NCBI RefSeq assembly: GCF_004332115.1
Contig: NZ_SJPA01000001.1
Span: 62,001-126,000 of the forward strand
Source of the DNA: Chlorobium sp. N1
GTDB lineage: Bacteria > Bacteroidota > Chlorobiia > Chlorobiales > Chlorobiaceae
Length of the DNA: 64,000 nucleotides
Direction of reading: 5' to 3'
Shown here: positions 53,716-62,127 of the stretch, in pieces
How positions within the stretch are numbered: the first letter of the stretch is position 1
Layout of the letters: each line of letters begins with the position of its first letter
Position numbers and translations under genes: made by a program
The notes under the pieces: generated by a model
Told to the model about the DNA's origin: nothing
What the model saw: only the letters and a program-made list of their open reading frames with translations
Database searches by the model: none

Positions 53716-54033
53716 ATTATTCGGCCATGTGATTTTCATGCCCACAGCGTCCTCGCTCTCTTTTCGGTACAGCACTCTTCCACCATCAAGGTGGACGACA
53801 AGCTCAAGCCGTGTAAGCGCGCCCCGCAAGTCTGCGCCTGAATGGATGAATACCTGAGCGTACCCTTCAGGCGGCAGGAGACAAGGAGGATAGGCCGTCC
53901 ATTCAGATGGAGGCTCACTTTCAGCGAACGCGGTTATCTCTTTCGGAGCCTGAAACTCGATTTCCGAACGGCTCTGACAGGCTTGTCTGATTGTCGAGTA
54001 GTTGTGTTCGTCAAACTTCACTGGTTCTTCCAT
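53710..54033 (-). CDS. Cassette protein of unknown function (second gene of a two-gene cassette)
   Basis: No family is recognised in this 107-residue protein. It has no signal peptide or membrane span. Notable segments are Y-S-T-I-R-Q-A-C-Q-S-R-S near the N-terminus and the C-terminal strand-like pair R-L-E-L-V-V-H-L-D-G-G-R-V-L-Y-R-K. It starts three bases after the stop of the gene 54037-54363, so the two are coupled. Its stop codon lies in attC 6. A toxin-antitoxin-like or anti-phage pair is possible, unsupported by any motif in this partner. Confidence 0.6.
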   Translation of the reverse strand: MEEPVKFDEHNYSTIRQACQSRSEIEFQAPKEITAFAESEPPSEWTAYPPCLLPPEGYAQVFIHSGADLRGALTRLELVVHLDGGRVLYRKESEDAVGMKITWPNNA

Positions 54034-54036
54034 CCG

Positions 54037-54363
54037 TTACTTGGTATCAATGTCCAGTTTTGCCAGAATCGACAGCTTCTTCAGGTAGGCATCCATGTTT
54101 GCTTTTGAATGAACCGGAACACACACATCGTTGTACAAGTAAATCACATCGGTATTTTCGTTTCCTTCATACGACAACTTCTTCGCCGTTCCTGGCCCAA
54201 TACCTTTTAGCCTTGAGGACACCGGATGTTCTTCATACCGGATGTGTTCTCTGGTGTTGAATCCGACAGGTTTGTACTCCCTATTCAAAACCACATACGA
54301 ACCGTCCTCCTGCTTTTTCAAACAGTAGGGAAGGTAAACGGAACGAAAATCTCCTAGCGGCAC
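54037..54363 (-). CDS. Cassette protein with a helix-hairpin-helix-like motif
   Basis: The 108-residue protein uses a GTG start (54361-54363) with AGGAGG seven bases upstream, 21 bases after the attC 7 cut point; the ORF that reads further back crosses attC 7 and is rejected. The middle contains R-L-K-G-I-G-P-G-T-A-K-K-L-S-Y, which matches helix-hairpin-helix DNA-binding loops (G-I-G/G-x-x-A). The rest is Lys/Asp-rich (K-L-S-I-L-A-K-L-D-I at the end). A DNA- or nucleic-acid-binding role is an inference. It is the first gene of its cassette and is followed after three bases by the gene at 53710. Confidence 0.62.
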   Translation of the reverse strand: MPLGDFRSVYLPYCLKKQEDGSYVVLNREYKPVGFNTREHIRYEEHPVSSRLKGIGPGTAKKLSYEGNENTDVIYLYNDVCVPVHSKANMDAYLKKLSILAKLDIDTK

Positions 54364-54384
54364 AGTAGCCTCCTTTTTCTTGTT

Positions 54385-54473
54385 GCATAACGGCCTAGTT
54401 GTGCGGAATTTACAGAGCGCCAGACCGCAGGTCTGTAAGCGCAGGACATTTCCGCTCGAACGATTTGTTGGAG
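54385..54473 (-). repeat. attC site 7 of an ORF-less cassette
   Basis: The minus strand opens CTCCAACAAA (R'', 54467-54473) and closes CCGTTATGC (R', 54385-54391), 89 bases. The arms TCGAGCGGAA and TTCCGCACAA pair as the L boxes, and ACAGACCTGCGGTCTG forms an inner hairpin. The cassette that it ends spans only about 104 bases, so it carries no gene. Confidence 0.8.
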
Positions 54474-54488
54474 GCGCGCGCAGCGCGC

Positions 54489-54560
54489 TTCCAACATTAT
54501 TCATTATCTGTAGTGCAGGCTCTTGACAGAATCCCGCACGCTGCACTTGAAACTTACTGC
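54489..54560 (-). other. Probable attI recombination site
   Basis: The minus strand reads GTTGGAAG at 54488-54495, a G^TTRRRY core, at the start of the first cassette, with no attC-like partner upstream. The 54-base stretch before it contains GTGCAG and CTGCAC arms that could be integrase-binding repeats. It stands between the integrase start (54675) and the first attC, where attI is expected. The core also pairs with the R'' of attC 7 in an inverted repeat GTTGGAGGCGCGC/GCGCGCTTCCAAC. Confidence 0.5.
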
Positions 54561-54674
54561 CCCATCACCTCTCATCCAAAGAGGATCCCGTCTTTTTTAG
54601 GTCGAATGGGTTACTTATGTTCTTATTGGTATTATTATGCGGCATACCAATAAGGATCAGATCTTGTCATTCCC

Positions 54675-55551
54675 ATGGATTTCCGAGAGTTTCTGCTGAA
54701 GAAACAGCACGTTCCCGAGAATGATGTTCCCGACTATCTGCGTTGGGTGGCGCAGTATCGCACCTACTGCCGCCCCGCAAAAACCCGGATCTGGGGACTC
54801 CCTCTGAATCGGCCACCTCGTTTGTGAAGTTGCTTGTAAAACAGCATGAAGAGGAGGAGGTATTACAGGCAAGAGAAGCCGTTCGGCTGTATCTCTATTT
54901 TACCGATGGAGCACAGCACGACGTATCCTGGACGCCATGCAGGGCACAACCTGGCTCATGGCCGCCCTGATTTACGGCGGCGGACTTCGCATCGAAGAGT
55001 GCCTGACGTTGCGGGTGAAGGATATCGATTTCGAGCGGAGGTCTCTTAGGGTCAGAAGCGCCAAGGGCGGCAAGGATCGTCAGACCCTTTTGCCGAAAAA
55101 CCTTGTGGAACCATTGCGACAGCACCTTTCGCGAATCAGGGACATCCACGAGGAAGATCGGAAGAACGGCATCAAAGGGGTCGCCATGCCGGGCGCCCTG
55201 GAAGACAAGTATCCGAATGCGGGAAAGGAGTGGGGCTGGTTCTGGGTGTTTCCTTCCAGGACTTTGTCGGCCGATCCGGTATCGAAAATCATTCGCCGTC
55301 ACCATATGTTTCCTTCGACGCTACAAAAAGCCTTCAAACGGGCTGCCCTGAAAGCTGCTATTGCAAAACAGGCCTCCGTCCACACGTTGCGGCACAGCTT
55401 TGCGACCCATGTGCTCGAAGCCGGCTATGATATCCGCACACTCCAGGAATTACTCGGCCACGCCAATCTCCAGACCACCATGATCTACACGCACGTGGCC
55501 GGGAACAACACGCTTGGTGTGGTGAGTCCTCTCGACATGGAGACGAGATGA
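54675..55551 (+). pseudogene. intI: Integron integrase (IntI), frameshifted and internally deleted
   Basis: The C-terminal catalytic half is intact from 54937: G-G-G-L-R-I-E-E carries the box I Arg, H-T-L-R-H-S-F-A-T-H box II, L-L-G-H the His, and T-M-I-Y-T-H the nucleophile Tyr. The IntI-only insert is present as A-L-E-D-K-Y-P-N-A-G-K-E-W-G-W. The N-terminal piece from the ATG at 54675 (MDFREFLLKKQHVPEND) stops at 54826 in its own frame but continues in another frame as P-D-L-G-T-P-S-E-S-A-T-S-F-V-K, then breaks near 54905-54925. The middle core-binding domain of roughly 130 residues is missing, so the protein cannot be functional. The other strand next to it carries attI. Confidence 0.85.
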
Positions 55552-55640
55552 CATCATCGTGACGACCGCAACCCTTTGCCCTGCGCCATTGCCGGTTATC
55601 AGTTACCCGCGACTCCCCGATGAGCGATCTTCGTGCCTAT

Positions 55641-55952
55641 TCAATCCCCGCCCTCATCCCCGATGAGACGCCCGATCGCCGAAACGATGGCCTCCACGTC
55701 GTCCGGGGCAACCCCGGTGAACCATACCTTCTGCGGATAGATCATCACATTCGGCCCCTCGGCGCACACCCCGAGGCACCCGGACTCCGAGACCCGCACC
55801 CTCCCCTTCCACCCTTTTGATACCACGGCCTCCTTCAGCCTGGCTTTCAGAAGCCGGCTCTTGCCGTCCGCGCAGGATTTCCGTTCTCCGGCTCGATCAT
55901 TGGTGCAGACGAACACATGGAGGAAGTATGGGCTTTGTCGTTCAACCGGCAT
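55641..55952 (-). CDS. Thioredoxin-like [2Fe-2S] ferredoxin
   Basis: The 103-residue protein has four cysteines at 16, 27, 59 and 63 (C-x10-C-x31-C-x3-C), the thioredoxin-fold ferredoxin pattern also found in the NuoE subunit. The last pair lies in S-E-S-G-C-L-G-V-C-A-E-G-P. It should be a soluble electron carrier. The first core gene after the integron, it is convergent with the integrase pseudogene. Confidence 0.88.
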   Translation of the reverse strand: MPVERQSPYFLHVFVCTNDRAGERKSCADGKSRLLKARLKEAVVSKGWKGRVRVSESGCLGVCAEGPNVMIYPQKVWFTGVAPDDVEAIVSAIGRLIGDEGGD

Positions 55953-56086
55953 AAGATGTATTGCGTTATGATTTTCAGGGACACCTGCCGTACTTTATGA
56001 ACATACACAACAAGACGTTCACACTCATGCGTCTCTCCGGGATAAAAGGCCTGTTCCCCCTGAATAATCCACCACCCATTCCCTCC

Positions 56087-56590
56087 ATGCTGAAACTCTC
56101 CGCTCCGCAACAGAAGACACTGAAGTCCCTGCATATCATCACTTCAGGACTCTGGCTCTCCTCGGTCCTCCTCCTGGCGCTCCTCCCACTCGTCCCGATC
56201 GACGAGGCCTCCGGTGAGGGGATCTACACCTACCGCCTCATCTTCCACTTCATCGACACCTATGTGCTGACGGCGGCGGCGGTCCTGACGCTGCTCACCG
56301 GGCTCATCTATTCGATGCTGACGAAGTGGGGGTTCTTCAGGAGCGGCTGGCTGGTCTACAAGTGGATCGTCACGCTGGGCCTCGTCCTCGTCGGGACCTT
56401 CTATCTCGGACCGCTCTCGGCCCGCCTTCTCGAGATCGCCGCCGAGGAGCGGCTCTCGGCCCTCCGCGACCCGGCCTATACGACGGGGGATGCCGTGCTG
56501 GCGGCGGCCGCACTCATCAACACCATCCTGCTCGCCCTGGCGGTGCTCTTCTCGGTCTTCAAGCCCTGGAACAGGAAAGCGGAGAAATAG
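56087..56590 (+). CDS. Small integral membrane protein
   Basis: The protein is 167 residues from the ATG at 56087, MLKLSAPQQKTLKSLHIITSG. It has four hydrophobic spans: G-L-W-L-S-S-V-L-L-L-A-L-L-P-L near 22-36, A-A-A-V-L-T-L-L-T-G-L-I-Y near 65-77, W-I-V-T-L-G-L-V-L-V-G near 92, and L-L-A-L-A-V-L-F-S-V near 148. K-S-L-H at the start and Y-K-W resemble the DUF2269-like membrane family. Its function is unknown. A frame extending further upstream exists but adds nothing conserved. Confidence 0.65.
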   Translation: MLKLSAPQQKTLKSLHIITSGLWLSSVLLLALLPLVPIDEASGEGIYTYRLIFHFIDTYVLTAAAVLTLLTGLIYSMLTKWGFFRSGWLVYKWIVTLGLVLVGTFYLGPLSARLLEIAAEERLSALRDPAYTTGDAVLAAAALINTILLALAVLFSVFKPWNRKAEK

Positions 56591-56688
56591 CGGCAGAGGG
56601 GGAAGCGCCGGAGGCCATTGGAATCCGGCCCTGAACTGCTATACTTAAGAAAAAGACAGCACGAACCGACAACCTGATACCCGGACCC

Positions 56689-57030
56689 ATGATGCACATC
56701 CTGCTTCTCTGGCTCGTCAACGCCTTCGCCGTCTACCTGACGGCCCAGCTTCTCGCGGGCATCCATGTCCGCAGCTTCGGCGCCGCGCTGGCCGTCGCGC
56801 TGGTGCTCGGCCTCGTCAACACCCTGGTGCGGCCGATCATGATCCTCTTCTCGATTCCCTTCATCCTGCTCTCGCTCGGACTCTTCCTCCTCATCATCAA
56901 CGCCCTGCTCCTGCAGCTCTCCGCCGCGCTGGTCGACGGGTTCGCGATCGACGGGTTCTGGTGGGCGGTCGGCGGATCGATATGCATCAGCGCCATAGCC
57001 TGGTTCCTCGGCTCGCTGGCCAACCTCTGA
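56689..57030 (+). CDS. Phage-holin-like (YvlD, PF04020-type) membrane protein
   Basis: The 113-residue protein has four short spans. It contains the family-typical A-L-V-L-G-L-V-N-T-L-V-R-P-I, with the motif N-x-L-V-R-P, and S-I-P-F-I-L-L-S-L-G-L-F-L-L-I-I-N-A. It matches the YvlD/four-TM superfamily IV holin-like group whose members are chromosomal and of unknown role, not from phages. A symporter follows 41 bases later on the same strand. Confidence 0.82.
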   Translation: MMHILLLWLVNAFAVYLTAQLLAGIHVRSFGAALAVALVLGLVNTLVRPIMILFSIPFILLSLGLFLLIINALLLQLSAALVDGFAIDGFWWAVGGSICISAIAWFLGSLANL

Positions 57031-57071
57031 ACGCCACTACGGCGCATCACCAACCACCCTCCCCCTCCCCC

Positions 57072-58430
57072 ATGCAGAACGTCATCGTCATCGTCTATCT
57101 CGCCGTGGTGCTCCTGGTCGGGCTTCTTGCCGGACGCGGAATCAAGAACATGAAAGACTACGCCGTCGCCGACAAGTCGTTCGGCAGCATGGTCATCTTC
57201 GCGACCCTCTCGGCCTCCTTCATCGGAGGAGGGTTCTCGATGGGCAACGCCGAGAAGGTCTTCCTCATCGGCATCGCCAACATCGTCGCGCTCTGGGGAT
57301 TCAGCCTCAAGGAGATCCTCGTGGCGACCTTCATCGCACCGAGGATGGAGAGATACCCCGACGCGATCTCGGTCGGCGACATCATGGAACCGCACTACGG
57401 CAAAGGGGCCAGGGTGTTCAGCGGCATCTTCGGCGTGGCGCTCTGCGCCGGCATCCTCGGCGCACAGGTCGGGGCGATGGGCTACATCTTCAACCTCTTC
57501 CTCGGCATCGACCGCTCGACGGGGATCCTCATCGGATGCGGCATCGTCATCGCCTACGCCACCTTCGGCGGCATGCGCTCGGTCGTCTGGACCGATGTCA
57601 TCCAGTTCCTGGTGCTCACCGTCGGCATCCCCCTCACCCTCTACTTCGGCATCCGCCAGGCCGGTGGATGGGAGAGCCTGACGGCCAGCATACCCGCCGC
57701 CCGCCTGCAGCTCCCGACCGAACCCGGTGCGGTGCTCTCGCTGGCCGCGCTCTTCCTCACGTTCCTGCTCGGCGAGACCCTGGTTCCCCCCTACGTGCAG
57801 CGCCTCCTGATCGGCCGCTCGGCCGGGCACGTCTCGCGCGGCACGATGATGAGCGGGCTCTTTTCGATCCCCTTCTTCGCCATCACCGGCCTCATCGGCC
57901 TCGTGGCCCTCGCACTCGACCCCTCGCTGAACCCGAACCTGGCCATGCCGTTCGTCATCAAGGCCTCGCTCCACCCGATCCTGCAGGGGATCGTGATCGC
58001 CGCGGTCATCTCCATCATCATGTCCTCTGCCGACTCGTTCCTCAACGGCGCCGCCATCGCCTTCAGCAACGACATCGTCCGCCCGCTGCGGAGCACGCCG
58101 CTCGAATCAGGAACCGAACTGATGCTCGCCCGCCTCACGACCCTCGGCGTCGGGCTCCTCGCGATACTCTTCGCGCTCTCGATCGAAAGCCTGCTCGACA
58201 TCCTCATCTACGCCTACAACTTCTGGGCGCCGACCGTGCTGGTACCGCTCGCCGCGGCGATCCTCGGGTTCCGCGCGACCCGGCGGCGCTTCATCGCCGG
58301 AGCCGCCGCCGGCATCGCGGCCGCCCTCGCCTGGAACAACCTCACCGCCGTCCCGTTCCATATCGACGGGCTCGTCGTCGGCTGCCTCGCGAACCTCGCG
58401 GTCTTCTTCATGGTCCCTGCAGGAGAATAA
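57072..58430 (+). CDS. Sodium:solute symporter (SSS family)
   Basis: The protein is 452 residues from the ATG at 57072. It has about 13 hydrophobic spans and SSS family landmarks: N-terminal V-I-V-Y-L-A-V-V-L-L-V-G-L, A-T-L-S-A-S-F-I-G-G-G-F near 50, Y-A-T-F-G-G-M-R-S-V-V-W-T-D-V-I-Q near 160-176 and I-I-M-S-S-A-D-S-F-L-N near 318. Both the Na-site helix and the GGMxxVxWTD signature are clear. The solute cannot be told; proline/pantothenate-type relatives are closest in appearance. Confidence 0.9.
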   Translation: MQNVIVIVYLAVVLLVGLLAGRGIKNMKDYAVADKSFGSMVIFATLSASFIGGGFSMGNAEKVFLIGIANIVALWGFSLKEILVATFIAPRMERYPDAISVGDIMEPHYGKGARVFSGIFGVALCAGILGAQVGAMGYIFNLFLGIDRSTGILIGCGIVIAYATFGGMRSVVWTDVIQFLVLTVGIPLTLYFGIRQAGGWESLTASIPAARLQLPTEPGAVLSLAALFLTFLLGETLVPPYVQRLLIGRSAGHVSRGTMMSGLFSIPFFAITGLIGLVALALDPSLNPNLAMPFVIKASLHPILQGIVIAAVISIIMSSADSFLNGAAIAFSNDIVRPLRSTPLESGTELMLARLTTLGVGLLAILFALSIESLLDILIYAYNFWAPTVLVPLAAAILGFRATRRRFIAGAAAGIAAALAWNNLTAVPFHIDGLVVGCLANLAVFFMVPAGE

Positions 58431-58441
58431 AGGCCCCTCCT

Positions 58442-58470
58442 CCTCCGCACCCGATCCCCCGGTGCGGAGG
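58442..58470 (+). terminator. Hairpin terminator after the SSS symporter
   Basis: CCTCCGCACC (58442-58451) pairs exactly with GGTGCGGAGG (58461-58470) around a nine-base loop, 11 bases after the stop. The following T content is low (TCTGTTG). Confidence 0.6.
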
Positions 58471-58551
58471 TCTGTTGACCGGCTCTCGGGCATTTCGTAC
58501 CTTATGCTTGCAGCAGCAAGCCGTCAACCGCAACCGAGCCGAACCACCTTT

Positions 58552-59508
58552 ATGCAGGGAACCGCCAAAGCACTCGTCCTCCAGAAAGCCAACAAGCTCA
58601 AGCTCCAGCACGCGTCCTACGACGCATCGGGGCCACGGGACGTCGTGGTCAAGACCATCGCCAGCACCATCACGCCGGGGCTGGACCGCCTGCTCTTGAC
58701 CAACAAGCCGGTCTCCAGCCGCGTTTTGAACTACCCCATCCTGCCGGGCAGCGAAGCGATCGGCCAGGTCCTCTCGGTGGGATCCGAAGTAAGCGACCTG
58801 CAGGAGGGGGAGTTCGTCTACGCCTTCAGGGGGGACTGCTGGAACGGGGTCGAGCCCTACTACGGCTGCCACGCTGAGGTCATCCCCACGAAAAGGGAGA
58901 ACCTCATCGCCCTCGGCCGCGCCCCGATCCACCGCGATCTCCTCACCGGACTCCTCGCCTACGCCATGAGCGGCGTCGACAAGACCGGCGTCACCCCATC
59001 CTCGAAAGTACTGGTGCTCGGGCTCGGCTCGGTCGGGCTCATGGTGGTCGAGTACCTCCACAGCCTCGGCGTCACCTCGATCGACGCCGTCGAGACCTTC
59101 GCCGTCCGCGGCCAGCTCTCCCACGCCGAGCACATCGCGCTCGACATCGGCGACTTCACCGAGGAGTTCGACGGCAAGTACGACCTCGTCATCGAAACCA
59201 CCGGCAGGATCCTGCTCGTCGAAAAAGCCGTACGGCTCATGCAACACCGGGCCAAGGTCCTGCTCATGGGCAACTATGAGGTGATGGCCTACGACTACCG
59301 CCTCCTCCAGCATCGCGAACCGGTGCTGATCTGCTCCAGCCTCACGACCACGGAACAGATGCAGCGGGCCGTCCGTGAACTCGAGGCGGGCTCGATCGAC
59401 AGCGAGAAGTTCTTCACCAACATCTTCCCCGTCGCGGAGTACGAGCGGGCCTACCGGACGGCCCTCGACAGCAAGGAGTCGATCAAGACGGTGCTCGTCT
59501 GGCTCTGA
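58552..59508 (+). CDS. bchC: Bacteriochlorophyllide 3-hydroxyethyl dehydrogenase BchC
   Basis: BchC oxidises the C3 hydroxyethyl group to acetyl late in bacteriochlorophyll a synthesis. The 318-residue zinc-type medium-chain dehydrogenase from the ATG at 58552 has the N-terminal domain P-I-L-P-G-S-E-A-I-G-Q-V (residues 62-73), G-D-C-W-N-G near 100 and the Rossmann segment VLVLGLGSVGLMVVEYL near 160. S-G-D/E-type N-terminal loops replace the usual C-x-x-C zinc cluster, as in BchC. This marks the organism as a chlorophototroph. Its stop overlaps the ABC ATPase ATG (59508). Confidence 0.82.
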   Translation: MQGTAKALVLQKANKLKLQHASYDASGPRDVVVKTIASTITPGLDRLLLTNKPVSSRVLNYPILPGSEAIGQVLSVGSEVSDLQEGEFVYAFRGDCWNGVEPYYGCHAEVIPTKRENLIALGRAPIHRDLLTGLLAYAMSGVDKTGVTPSSKVLVLGLGSVGLMVVEYLHSLGVTSIDAVETFAVRGQLSHAEHIALDIGDFTEEFDGKYDLVIETTGRILLVEKAVRLMQHRAKVLLMGNYEVMAYDYRLLQHREPVLICSSLTTTEQMQRAVRELEAGSIDSEKFFTNIFPVAEYERAYRTALDSKESIKTVLVWL

Positions 59509-61070
59509 TGGCAAGCCCCTCCGCCCCCGTGAAGGCAGCCGTCGAGCTGCGCGACCTCACGATGCGCTTCAGAGAGGTCACCGCCGTCCGGAATGCCGAC
59601 CTCACTGTCCGCGAAGGATCGATACACGCCATCGCAGGAGAGAACGGCGCCGGCAAGAGCACCCTCGTCAAAGTCATCGCCGGACTCCTCCGCCCCACGG
59701 CCGGAACCCTCTCGATCAGGGGCGAGGAACGCTCCTTCTCTTCGGCCCGCGAGGCGATCCGCGCAGGCATCGGCATGGTCCACCAGCACTTCATGCTCGT
59801 CGGCGAGCTCACCGCCGCGGAGAACATCATGCTCGGCTTCGAGCAGGCATCGCTCCTCAGCCCCTTCCCGAAAAGAAAGGTCCGCGCCATGGTCTCGGAA
59901 TGCGCCCAAAGCTACGGCCTCGAGGTCGACCCCGACGCGCTCTGCCGGGAGCTCAGCGTCGGCGAGGAACAGCGCCTGGAGCTGCTCAAGCTGCTGATCC
60001 GTAACGCCTCCATCATGATCCTCGACGAACCCACCGCGGTCTTGACCCCGCAGGAGACGGAAAAGCTCTTCCAGACGCTCCGGGCGCTTGCAGCCGGGGG
60101 CCGCACCGTCATCCTCATCACCCACAAACTCGACGAGGTGCTCTCCGTAGCCGACACGGTGAGCGTGATGCAGAAAGGGCGCATCGTCGGCACCATGCCG
60201 ACCGCCGGCGTAAGCCGCCGCCAGCTGGCCGAGATGATGGTCGGCAGGGGGGTCTCGCTCGAAGTCGCCAACCCGCCCCACTCCCCCGGGGAAACGGTGC
60301 TCGAAGCCAGAAACCTCGGGCTGAAGACGGCGAAGGGGGCCGAAAAGCTCAGCCGGCTCAGCTTCTGCGTGAAAGCAGGAGAGATCTACGGCATCGCCGG
60401 AGTGGAGGGCAACGGCCAGTCGGAACTCCTCGGGCTGCTCGCAGGCCACCGTCCCCCCTCGAGCCGCATCGAAGGGGAGCTGCTGCTCGAGGGCGTTCCG
60501 ATCCAGGGGCTCACGGCGCAGGGCATCACCGCACGCGGCGTCTCGCACGTGCCGGAGGACCGGCTCCGCGACGCGGTGGTCCCGGAGTTCCCCGTCTCGA
60601 TGAACCTCGTACTCGGACGGCACCGCGAAGCGGCTTTCCGCTTCGGCCCCGGCTTCAGCCGGGAGGCGATCGAGCGCAACACCGCGCAGCTCGTGCCGGA
60701 GTTCGACATCCGCGTCTCTGCGCCGGACCGCCAGCCGCTCTCGTCCCTCTCCGGCGGCAACCAGCAGAAGGTGGTGGTCGCCCGGGAGATGACGCGTCCC
60801 GGCATCCGCCTCCTCATCCTCGCCCAACCCACCCGGGGCGTCGACATCGGCGCCATCGAATCGATCCACCGAAAGATCATCGAAGCGCGGGACAGGGGAA
60901 CGGCCATCCTGCTCGTCTCCAGCGAGCTCGAGGAGCTGACGGCCCTCTCGAGCCGCATCGGCTGCATCTACCGCGGCACCATCCGCCACGAGTTCAATGC
61001 CCCGGAGACGGAAGCGGGACGCCGCCGGGGCCACCAGTTCCACAAAGAGATCGGACAGCACATCACCTGA
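59508..61070 (+). CDS. Sugar/nucleoside-type ABC transporter ATPase (two domains)
   Basis: The 520-residue protein has two ABC domains in the RbsA/YufO layout. Domain one carries Walker A GENGAGKST near 44-52, signature L-S-V-G-E-E-Q-R and Walker B I-M-I-L-D-E-P-T. Domain two has a degenerate Walker A (E-G-N-G-Q-S-E), signature LSGGNQQK and V-A-R-E-M. This is typical for basic membrane protein/nucleoside uptake systems. It overlaps the bchC stop and is nine bases before the permease, so the three share a transcript. Confidence 0.9.
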   Translation: MASPSAPVKAAVELRDLTMRFREVTAVRNADLTVREGSIHAIAGENGAGKSTLVKVIAGLLRPTAGTLSIRGEERSFSSAREAIRAGIGMVHQHFMLVGELTAAENIMLGFEQASLLSPFPKRKVRAMVSECAQSYGLEVDPDALCRELSVGEEQRLELLKLLIRNASIMILDEPTAVLTPQETEKLFQTLRALAAGGRTVILITHKLDEVLSVADTVSVMQKGRIVGTMPTAGVSRRQLAEMMVGRGVSLEVANPPHSPGETVLEARNLGLKTAKGAEKLSRLSFCVKAGEIYGIAGVEGNGQSELLGLLAGHRPPSSRIEGELLLEGVPIQGLTAQGITARGVSHVPEDRLRDAVVPEFPVSMNLVLGRHREAAFRFGPGFSREAIERNTAQLVPEFDIRVSAPDRQPLSSLSGGNQQKVVVAREMTRPGIRLLILAQPTRGVDIGAIESIHRKIIEARDRGTAILLVSSELEELTALSSRIGCIYRGTIRHEFNAPETEAGRRRGHQFHKEIGQHIT

Positions 61071-61079
61071 CGCCCCCGC

Positions 61080-62105
61080 ATGAAACCCTCGACAAAAACG
61101 ATACTCATCCCCGTCGGCTCGATCGTGGCAGCGCTCATCCTCAACGCCGCCATCATCGCCCTCACCGGCCGCGACCCCGTCGCCGTCTTCAGGAAGATGC
61201 TCGGTACGACCCTCGCCTCCCCCTACGGGCAGGGCCAGGTGCTCTTCCGCATGACCACGCTCGTCTGCACGGGCCTTGCCGTCGCGCTCCCCTTCCGCCT
61301 GCGGCTCTTCAACATCGGCGCACAGGGCCAGCTCATCCTCGGAGCCTTCGCCGCGGCCCTGACCGGCGCCATGCTGCCGGAGGGGCTCTGGCCGGCGCTC
61401 ACGATCACACTCCCCATTCTGGCCGCAATGACGGCCGGAGCGCTCTGGGGAGCCCTGGCTGGCGTCCTGAAGACCGCCTTCGGGGTGAGCGAAGTGATCT
61501 CAACGATCATGCTGAACTTCATCGCCGAGGGCATCGCCGGCTACCTGCTCACCCGCCACTTCGCCCTGGCCTCCACCGTCCATACCGCCCCGATAAGGGC
61601 CGCAGCCGAGATCCCCACCTTCTGGAACCTCGCCGGATGGTTCAGGAGTTCGCCGGCCAATCTCTCGCTCCTCCTGGCACTCCTCGCAGCCCTCCTCTTC
61701 TACCTGCTCATCTTCAAAAGCCGGTTCGGTTTCGAGATGCGCTCGGCCGGACTGCGGCCGGAAGCCGCCGCACGCGCCGGCATCAACCCCGCCATGCACG
61801 CCCTGACGGCCATGGCGCTCGGCGGAGCCGCCGCAGGACTCGCGGCGGCCAACCTGGTGCTCGGCTACAAGCACTTCTACGAAGCGGGAATGGTCGGCCA
61901 GGCAGGGTTCACCGGCATTGCGGCCGCGCTGCTCGCCGGAGCGCATCCGCTCTGGGTAACGGTATCGGCGGGGTTCCTCGCCCTGCTCGAATACGGCGGG
62001 CTGGCCGTCAACGCATATGTGCCGAAGGACATCTTCATGGTGATGGAGGCGGTGACGATACTGCTCGTGGTGAGTTTCTCGGCTCTCGGAGCTGGAAAGC
62101 GGTGA
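61080..62105 (+). CDS. ABC transporter permease (nucleoside/simple sugar type)
   Basis: The 341-residue membrane protein belongs to the BPD_transp_2 family: after two N-terminal spans comes R-L-F-N-I-G-A-Q-G-Q, the family hallmark near residue 80, then about eight spans including F-G-V-S-E-V-I-S-T-I-M-L-N-F and G-F-E-M-R-S-A-G-L. It matches YufP/NupB permeases. Such systems usually have a second permease and a lipoprotein receptor next to it; here the next gene is a chloride channel on the other strand, so these are elsewhere or lost. Confidence 0.88.
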   Translation: MKPSTKTILIPVGSIVAALILNAAIIALTGRDPVAVFRKMLGTTLASPYGQGQVLFRMTTLVCTGLAVALPFRLRLFNIGAQGQLILGAFAAALTGAMLPEGLWPALTITLPILAAMTAGALWGALAGVLKTAFGVSEVISTIMLNFIAEGIAGYLLTRHFALASTVHTAPIRAAAEIPTFWNLAGWFRSSPANLSLLLALLAALLFYLLIFKSRFGFEMRSAGLRPEAAARAGINPAMHALTAMALGGAAAGLAAANLVLGYKHFYEAGMVGQAGFTGIAAALLAGAHPLWVTVSAGFLALLEYGGLAVNAYVPKDIFMVMEAVTILLVVSFSALGAGKR

Positions 62106-62127
62106 AGAACGGCGGGGAGCGGGCGGC

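Noticed and set aside
54037-54546. Longer 169-codon version of the first gene of the two-gene cassette
   Set aside because: It runs through attC 7 and the probable attI; the GTG with AGGAGG after the cut point fits better.
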